This document shows, one piece after another, positions 39,722 to 47,710 of a stretch of 47,710 bases of DNA. The stretch covers positions 1-47,710 of the forward strand of contig NZ_JAUJZH010000043.1 of assembly GCF_030486595.1 (NCBI RefSeq), written 5' to 3'. This stretch comes from Variovorax ginsengisoli (GTDB lineage: Bacteria; Pseudomonadota; Gammaproteobacteria; Burkholderiales; Burkholderiaceae_C). How positions within the stretch are numbered: position 1 is the first letter of the stretch; every line of letters begins with the position of its first letter. The position numbers and the translations under genes are program-made. Below the pieces are notes generated by a model that made no database searches, was not told the origin of the DNA, and saw only the letters and a program-made list of their open reading frames with translations.

Positions 39722-40975
39722 ATGTCTTCCATTCAAACTGTGCATGTGAACGCAGCGCCCCGCCCGGCGGCCCCGGCCGAACGGCTGCCCGCGTCGCTGG
39801 TGCTGCTGCTGGCCACCGGCGCCGGGCTGGCGGTGGCGTCGATCTACTACAGCCAGCCGATGCTCGGCGTGCTGGGTGCCGACATCGGCGCCTCGACCCG
39901 CGCCGTGGGCTTCATGCCGACCTTGACGCAGCTGGGCTATGCGCTGGGCATCCTCCTGTTGGCGCCGCTCGGCGACCGCTTCGATCGCCGCAGCATCATC
40001 CTCGCCAAGGCAGCCGTGCTGTGCGCGGCCCTGCTGCTGGCCGGCGCCGCGCCCGGCATCGGCTGGCTGCTGGTCGCGAGCCTCGCGATCGGCCTGTCGG
40101 CCTCGATGGCGCAGGACATCGTCCCGGCCGCGGCCACGCTGGCCCCCGAATCGCACCGCGGCAAGGTGGTCGGCATGGTGATGACCGGGCTGCTGCTGGG
40201 CATCCTGCTGTCGCGGGTGGTGAGCGGCTTCGTGGCCGAGCATTTCGGCTGGCGCGCGATGTTCGTGGTGGCCGCCGCCAGCATCGCGCTGGTCGGCGTC
40301 GCCGCCTGGCGCGGGCTGCCGCGCTTCCGGCCGACGACCCAGCTGGCCTATGGCGCGCTGCTGGGCTCGCTGGCCGCGCTGTGGCGCCTCCATGGCGCCC
40401 TGCGCCGCGCGACCCTGGCACAGGGCCTGCTGGCGATCGGCTTCAGTGCCTTCTGGTCGACCCTGGCCGTGATGCTGCATGGCGCGCCCTTCCACCTCGG
40501 CAGCGCCGCGGCCGGCGCCTTCGGCCTGGCCGGTGCCGCCGGCGCGCTGGCGGCGCCGCTCGCCGGCCGGCTGGCCGACCGCCGCGGGCCCGAACTGGTG
40601 ACGCGCCTCGGCGCCGGCCTGGTCGTGCTGTCGTTCGCGGCCATGGCGCTGATGCCGCTGCTGTCGGCACCGGCGCGGCTCTGGCTGCTGGCCGCCAGCG
40701 CGGTCGGCTTCGACCTGGGCGTGCAGGCCGCGCTGATCGCACACCAGACCATCGTCTACGGCATCGATCCGGCTGCGCGCAGCCGGCTCAACGCGGTGCT
40801 GTTCACCGGCATGTTCATCGGCATGGCGATCGGCTCGGCGCTGGCGGCGCTGGTGCTGCCGACCTGGGGCTGGCTGGGCGTGACCGTGCTGGCGACCGTC
40901 TCCGCCCTGGCGGCGCTCGGCGTGCGGCTCAGCGGACCCGGGCGCCCGGGGCGATCGTCGGCGGCGCCGCGTTGA
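39722..40975 (+). CDS. MFS transporter (YtbD/AraJ-like exporter)
   Basis: 417-residue 12-helix major facilitator. SIYYSQPMLGVLGADIGAS in helix 1 and LLAPLGDRFDRRSIIL in loop 2-3 (motif A) are typical of DHA1-type proteins; ADRRGPELVTRLGAGL is the repeat of that motif in the second half. The ATG at 39722 was chosen because upstream codons in the same frame lie inside the lysR gene on the other strand. Divergent from a LysR gene that likely controls it. Substrate unknown. Its last 47 bases overlap the 3' end of the convergent monooxygenase gene. Confidence 0.91.
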   Translation: MSSIQTVHVNAAPRPAAPAERLPASLVLLLATGAGLAVASIYYSQPMLGVLGADIGASTRAVGFMPTLTQLGYALGILLLAPLGDRFDRRSIILAKAAVLCAALLLAGAAPGIGWLLVASLAIGLSASMAQDIVPAAATLAPESHRGKVVGMVMTGLLLGILLSRVVSGFVAEHFGWRAMFVVAAASIALVGVAAWRGLPRFRPTTQLAYGALLGSLAALWRLHGALRRATLAQGLLAIGFSAFWSTLAVMLHGAPFHLGSAAAGAFGLAGAAGALAAPLAGRLADRRGPELVTRLGAGLVVLSFAAMALMPLLSAPARLWLLAASAVGFDLGVQAALIAHQTIVYGIDPAARSRLNAVLFTGMFIGMAIGSALAALVLPTWGWLGVTVLATVSALAALGVRLSGPGRPGRSSAAPR

Positions 40976-42227
40976 GGGTCTCGATCGCAAAGCCGGCGGC
41001 GGCCTTGTAGCGGGCCATGAAGGCCTCCCGCTCGGCCGCCGGAATGACCTGGTCGATGTCGTCGAAGACCCCGCCGCAGCGCTCGTCGACCAGGCCCAGG
41101 ATGCCGAAGGGACCGGCGCCGCGGTTGCGCAGCACCAGGGCCGAGATGTCGGCGCAGAGTTTGTCGTCGTAGGCCTGCAGCGCGGCGGGGGTCATGCCGT
41201 GGGCCAGCATCGCCGCACCGAGCACTCGCGCATCGACGATCGCCTGGCTGGCGCCGTTGGAGCCCACCGGGTACATCACGTGGGCGGCATCGCCGAGCAG
41301 CGCCACGCTGCCGTCGACCCAGCTGGGCACCGGGTCGCGGTCGATCATGGGGTACTCGAAGACCTCCGAGGCGCCGCGCAGCATGGCGGGCACGTCGAGC
41401 CAGTCGTAGTTCCAGCCCTCGAAGTGATGGATGAAATCATCGACCGCAACGCGGCGATTCCAGTCGCCCTGGGTCCAGCCCTTGGCGTTGTCGACCGTGA
41501 TCTCGGCGATCCAGTTGATGGTGGCCAGCCCGGTGGCCGGGTCGGGCGGAGAGATCGGGTAAAGCACGACCCGGTGCCGCAGCGAGCCGACGCCGACGAA
41601 GGACGCGCCGCTGCGGATCGGCACGCCCTGCGTGGTGCCGCGCCAGAGGATCGCGCCGCCCCACTGGATGGGCGGCTGCGCCGGATGCATCTGCGCCCGC
41701 ACCGCCGAGTGCAGGCCGTCGGCGGCCACCAGCAGGCGGCCTTCGACTTCGAGCCGGCGGCCATCGCGGGTGTCGACGAAGGCGGTGACGCCGGCGGCGT
41801 CGTTGCGGTATCCGCTGACCTTGTGGCCCAGGCGGATCGCATCGGCGCCGAGCCGTTCGAGCGCCGCCCGGTACAGCAGCATCTGCAGCTGGCCGCGGTG
41901 CACCGAGTACTGCGGCCAGCGGTAGCCCGCCAGCAGGCCGCGCGGCTCGGCATAGATGTCATTGCCGTTGCGGCCGACCAGGGCCCACTCGCGGGCCTGG
42001 ATGCCGATGGTGTCGAGCAGGTTGCCGTCGAAGCCGAGGTCGTACAGCTCGCGCACGGCATTGGGCTGCAGGTTGATGCCGACGCCCAGCGGCTGCAGCT
42101 CGGGCACGGCCTCGAAGACGATGCAAGGCACGCCGATCTGGTGCAGCGTGAGGGCGAGCGCGATGCCGCCGATGCCGCCGCCGGCGATCAGCACGGGGCG
42201 GGTGTCCATGTCCGGTGAATCAGTCAT
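40929..42227 (-). CDS. FAD-dependent monooxygenase, PhzS/salicylate hydroxylase-like
   Basis: 432-residue class A flavoprotein. GGGIGG at about 16-21 binds FAD, AADGLHSAVRAQ is the DG motif, and LLGDAAHVMYPVGSNGASQAIVDARVLG the GD motif. The PVGSNGASQAI form and overall length fit the flavin-dependent oxidoreductase group near PhzS. It probably hydroxylates a small heteroaromatic or phenolic acid. It stands alone, with no regulator or pathway partner beside it, and overlaps the convergent MFS gene by 47 bases. ATG at 42227 precedes MTDSPDMDTRPVLIAGGG; earlier in-frame codons are not protein-like. Confidence 0.92.
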   Translation of the reverse strand: MTDSPDMDTRPVLIAGGGIGGIALALTLHQIGVPCIVFEAVPELQPLGVGINLQPNAVRELYDLGFDGNLLDTIGIQAREWALVGRNGNDIYAEPRGLLAGYRWPQYSVHRGQLQMLLYRAALERLGADAIRLGHKVSGYRNDAAGVTAFVDTRDGRRLEVEGRLLVAADGLHSAVRAQMHPAQPPIQWGGAILWRGTTQGVPIRSGASFVGVGSLRHRVVLYPISPPDPATGLATINWIAEITVDNAKGWTQGDWNRRVAVDDFIHHFEGWNYDWLDVPAMLRGASEVFEYPMIDRDPVPSWVDGSVALLGDAAHVMYPVGSNGASQAIVDARVLGAAMLAHGMTPAALQAYDDKLCADISALVLRNRGAGPFGILGLVDERCGGVFDDIDQVIPAAEREAFMARYKAAAGFAIETLNAAPPTIAPGARVR

Positions 42228-42398
42228 GGCGCGGATTGTCAGGGAGGCCGGGTGCATTGCCTTGTCCGCGCTCGGGTCGGTTGACGATGTCGTGGGCGAA
42301 TTCCCTCGCGCGGTTGTTGGCCGTCCACTGACCTGCGCCGCGCGTGCCGGCGCTGAAGCCGGTGTAGAGTCGCCCTCCGATCCGACACAGGGGAACTC

Positions 42399-42626
42399 AT
42401 GGCAAAAGCAAGCGACTGGGCGGCCAAGGTGCTGACGCTCCTCAAGGGCGGCAACACCGACGCGGCGATCGCGCAGATCAGGGTCGCGCCGAGCGTCAAG
42501 GACATCCAGGCGCTCCAGGCGGCGCTGGTCCTGGCCCGGCTGACCGGGCGCTGGCGCGATGTCGACGAGACCATCCGCCAAAGCGTCGACGCCTTGTCGG
42601 CGCCGCGCCTGCACCGCTCGCCCTGA
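42399..42626 (+). CDS. Small hypothetical protein
   Basis: 75 residues (MAKASDWAAKVLTLLKGGNTDAAIAQIRVAPSVKD...), predicted helical with pattern like a TPR-type hairpin (AAIAQIR, IQALQAALVLARLTG). GGGGAACTC lies before the ATG. Coding-like third-position GC supports a real gene. It precedes the AI-2E-family permease by 61 bases on the same strand. No family recognised. Confidence 0.6.
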   Translation: MAKASDWAAKVLTLLKGGNTDAAIAQIRVAPSVKDIQALQAALVLARLTGRWRDVDETIRQSVDALSAPRLHRSP

Positions 42627-42687
42627 GCAACGAGCGCCGAGCCGGGGCTCGGCTACGATGGCGCCTTCCGTACAGAGGTGACGCCCC

Positions 42688-43773
42688 ATGACAGACACGC
42701 GCCCGGACCTTGCCAAGATCACGTTCAGCGTGTTGACCATCGTCCTGCTGATCGCCTCTTCCCTCTGGATTTTGCGGCCCTTCCTCGGTGCCACCATCTG
42801 GGCCGTGATGGTGGTGGTGGCGAGCTGGCCCGCGCTGCTGTGGTTCGAGGCCCGGCTGTGGGGACGGCGCAGCCTGGCGGTGCTGGTGATGGTGCTGATC
42901 CTGCTGCTGCTGTTCGTGCTGCCGCTGACGATGGCCATCTCCACCATCGCGGCCAACGCCGACGAAGTCATCGCCTGGTTCAAGCTGCAGATCAGCAAGG
43001 GCCCGCCGCAGCTGCCCGACTGGGTCGGCAGCGTGCCTTTCGTCGGACCCAGGGTGGTGCTGGCCTGGGACGAGCTGGTGGCCTCGGGCGTGGCGGGCAT
43101 CGAGGCCAAGGTCACGCCCTATGCCTCGCGCGTCACCGGCTGGCTGTTCTCGCAGGCCGGGGTGGTGGGGGCGCTCAGCTTGCAGTTCCTGCTGACCGTG
43201 GTGATCGCAGGCCTGATGTATGCCCAGGGCGAATCGGCGGCCAACGAGGTCCGGCGCTTCGGCCGCCGGCTGGGCGGCGCGCGCGGCGAGGACGCCGTGG
43301 TGCTGGCCGGCAAGGCGATCCGGGGCGTCGCGCTCGGCGTTGGCGTGACGGCGATCGTGCAGGCCGTGGTGGGCGGCATCGGCCTGGCGATCGCCGGCGT
43401 GCCCTTCGCGGCCCTGCTCACTGCCGTGATGTTCATGCTGTGCATCGTGCAGCTCGGGCCGACGCTGGTGCTGGCGCCGGCGACGATCTGGGTCTTCTGG
43501 AACGGCTCGACCGGTTGGGGCGTCTTCCTGCTGGTGTGGACCGTGATCGTCGGCACCATGGACAACTTCCTGCGCCCGTGGCTCATCAAGCGCGGCGCCG
43601 ACCTGCCGCTGTTGCTGATCTTCGCCGGCGTGATCGGCGGCCTGCTCGGCTTCGGGCTGGTCGGGATCTTCGTCGGTCCGGTGCTGCTGGCGGTTTCCTA
43701 TACGCTGATCAATGCCTGGCTCGACAGCGCGGACGCCCGGGCCGGCGAGCCCGGGCCGGATTCGCACGCGTAG
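42688..43773 (+). CDS. AI-2E family transporter (YdiK-like)
   Basis: 361-residue inner-membrane protein of the AI-2E/PerM family with about eight helices: two pairs at the N-terminus (FSVLTIVLLIASSLWILRPFLGATIWAVMVV and SLAVLVMVLILLLLFVLPLTMAI), a soluble middle region, and C-terminal helices ending GGLLGFGLVGIFVGPVLLAV, the most conserved segment. DNFLRPWLIKRGADLPLLLIF is the classic signature. The family exports small molecules or signals and some members are Na+/H+ antiporters; the true substrate here is unknown. Confidence 0.92.
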   Translation: MTDTRPDLAKITFSVLTIVLLIASSLWILRPFLGATIWAVMVVVASWPALLWFEARLWGRRSLAVLVMVLILLLLFVLPLTMAISTIAANADEVIAWFKLQISKGPPQLPDWVGSVPFVGPRVVLAWDELVASGVAGIEAKVTPYASRVTGWLFSQAGVVGALSLQFLLTVVIAGLMYAQGESAANEVRRFGRRLGGARGEDAVVLAGKAIRGVALGVGVTAIVQAVVGGIGLAIAGVPFAALLTAVMFMLCIVQLGPTLVLAPATIWVFWNGSTGWGVFLLVWTVIVGTMDNFLRPWLIKRGADLPLLLIFAGVIGGLLGFGLVGIFVGPVLLAVSYTLINAWLDSADARAGEPGPDSHA

Positions 43774-43780
43774 CTGCCCG

Positions 43781-46552
<2,772 letters not shown>

Positions 46553-46779
46553 GGGAGGCTCTCCTTGAGAAGACAAGATCGGGAGGCACCGATCGCGTTC
46601 TCGAGTGTAGGTTTTCGATACGGACCCTGCCAGGCCGGGCGGATGCGGAAGCATCTCCAAGAAAATGTTGACATTGGTGTAAACACTCTAATCGACATCT
46701 CGCTCTTCAAGGACGATCGACGACCGCAACGCGTGCCGCACGACCAAGCCGATGGCGCGCAATTTGCATAAGGCACGCC
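46553..46779. other. Divergent gap glucosidase / IclR regulator
   Basis: Contains TTGACA at 46668-46673 reading toward the iclR gene, with a weak -10 (TAATCG) 15 bases on, and a small repeat GTGT-AA-ACAC at 46677-46686 in the spacer. The latter could be an IclR operator half. Otherwise nothing recognised. Confidence 0.4.
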
Positions 46780-47604
46780 ATGACCGCCAGTTCCACGCGC
46801 ACGCCCGGCAAGACCACCAAAGTTACCCGCATCGACCGTGACAGCGACAGCACGGTGCAATCGCTCACGCGCGCCATGCAGCTGCTCGAACTGCTTGCCG
46901 AGGACGACGAAGGCTACCGGCTGGTCGACATCGCGGCGCGCAGCGGGCTGTCGTCGTCCACGGCGCACCGGCTGCTCACGACGCTGGAGCAACGCCAGTT
47001 CGTGCAGTTCGATCGCGAGACCAACCTCTGGTATGTGGGCGTGCGCTGCTTCTCGGTCGGCGCCGCGTTCGGACGTCGGCGCCGGATTGCGCACCTCGCG
47101 TTGCCCGTGATGCGGCGGCTGCGCGACACCACGGGCGAGAGCATCAATCTCGGGATCGCCGATCTCGGCGACATCGTCTTCGTGACGCAGGTGGAAAGCC
47201 GCGAAACGATGCGCGCCATCGGCAAGCCCGGCTTTCGTGCACCGCTGCATGGCACCGCCATGGGGCAGTCGATCCTGGCCGCCATGGCGGAGGAAGACGT
47301 GCTGCAGTACCTGCGCACCTATGGCCTGCCGAAGCTCACCAACAACACGATCGCCCGCGCATCGCGCCTGCACGAGACGCTCGGCGAGGTGCGCCGCGCG
47401 GGCCATGCGATCGATGACGAGCAGAACGCGGTGGGCCTGCGGTGCATTGCCGCAGCCATTCGCGACGAGCATGGCCGGCCCTTCGGCGCGATCTCGCTGG
47501 TCGGACCGACCCAGCGCATCAAGAGCGCCGATTTCGCGGAACTCGGCGCCGTGGTGCGCGCCGCGGCGGACGAGATCACGGCGGCCTACGGCGGCCGTTC
47601 CTAG
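46780..47604 (+). CDS. IclR-family regulator
   Basis: 274-residue IclR-type regulator. The winged HTH is residues about 27-88 (STVQSLTRAMQLLELLAEDDEGYRLVDIAARSGLSSSTAHRLLTTLEQRQFVQFD) and the C-terminal effector domain about 100-270, with GESINLGIADLGDIVFV and NAVGLRCIAAAIRDEHGRPFGAISLVGP. It resembles the AllR/BhcR branch, whose members bind glyoxylate; whether that holds here is unknown. Divergent from the glucosidase gene, it may control it. Confidence 0.91.
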   Translation: MTASSTRTPGKTTKVTRIDRDSDSTVQSLTRAMQLLELLAEDDEGYRLVDIAARSGLSSSTAHRLLTTLEQRQFVQFDRETNLWYVGVRCFSVGAAFGRRRRIAHLALPVMRRLRDTTGESINLGIADLGDIVFVTQVESRETMRAIGKPGFRAPLHGTAMGQSILAAMAEEDVLQYLRTYGLPKLTNNTIARASRLHETLGEVRRAGHAIDDEQNAVGLRCIAAAIRDEHGRPFGAISLVGPTQRIKSADFAELGAVVRAAADEITAAYGGRS

Positions 47605-47656
47605 ACAGAATGGCTTGAGCCGTTGAGGCGGCCCGTCTCCGGGACTACCGTGGGTT

Positions 47657-47673
47657 GCGCACCGTGGGTGCGC
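47657..47673. repeat. Hairpin downstream of iclR
   Basis: GCGCACC-GTG-GGTGCGC gives a seven-pair stem with a three-base loop about 50 bases past the iclR stop. No T-run follows, so it may be a factor-dependent terminator or a repetitive palindrome. Confidence 0.45.
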
Positions 47674-47710
47674 CGAGCCACAACGCTGCACCCCGAAGGG
47701 CGGACAGCGT

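Noticed and set aside
42228..43115. Upstream extension of the flavin monooxygenase frame through the AI-2E permease gene
   Set aside because: Antisense to a clear membrane protein; the FAD-binding N-terminus starts at 42227.

Overview
The window reads as chromosome from a GC-rich betaproteobacterium of the order Burkholderiales, most likely family Comamonadaceae (Variovorax-like). The signs are a Burkholderiales-type trimeric porin, a TctC/Bug solute receptor, PHA-granule phasins, many LysR, TetR and MocR regulators, and a recurring AGGAGACAA-type ribosome binding site. I see no rRNA, tRNA, CRISPR array, transposase or phage structural gene. The content is accessory and metabolic rather than core.

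Layout. 1-465: 5' end of a porin running off the left edge (-). 705-1916: beta-lactamase-fold serine hydrolase. 2159-4159: DJ-1/PfpI protein divergent from a MocR regulator. 4212-7591: overlapping EAL and multi-PAS GGDEF genes (c-di-GMP). 7626-11662: zinc alcohol dehydrogenase, TetR regulator, SDR and MFS exporter, with two near-identical palindromes marking a TetR regulon. 11659-14258: OmpA-like protein and an unknown membrane protein. 14274-17959: HIUase-like protein, then an envelope redox block of ECF sigma, ferritin-like protein, cytochrome c and divergent exported MsrB and MsrA. The two msr genes share an exactly spaced ECF-type promoter. 17991-21783: aromatic catabolism island (FAH hydrolase, flavoprotein hydroxylase, VOC enzyme, GST). 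21794-27652: C4-dicarboxylate/tartrate island (DASS permease, Bug receptor, TtuC-like dehydrogenase, divergent LysR). It is interrupted by a VIT-family metal transporter and holds a Bug gene remnant and a duplicated LysR operator.

27748-29925: GH19 muralytic enzyme, a secreted protein of unknown function and an M15 peptidase. 30199-31818: two phasin-type proteins and a PhaD-like TetR regulator. 31933-33231: TIR-domain protein with a large unrecognised C-terminal region, the best candidate here for an undescribed defence protein. 33232-36044: ornithine cyclodeaminase-like, SDR and alpha/beta hydrolase operon. 36201-40975: LysR-SulP operon, DUF4337 protein and a divergent MFS transporter. 40929-43773: flavin monooxygenase, a small conserved-looking ORF and an AI-2E-family permease. 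43781-47604: GH63-type glucosidase divergent from an IclR regulator.

How the parts work together. Most units are a catabolic or efflux operon with a divergent local regulator, and several operators can be read directly: the TetR palindromes at 8763 and 9440, LysR boxes at 26675, 25354 and 39623, and the MocR repeats at 2789. The msrA/msrB promoters and the nearby sigma gene suggest one oxidative-damage regulon for the cell envelope. Functions are inferred from motifs read by eye; no database search was run.
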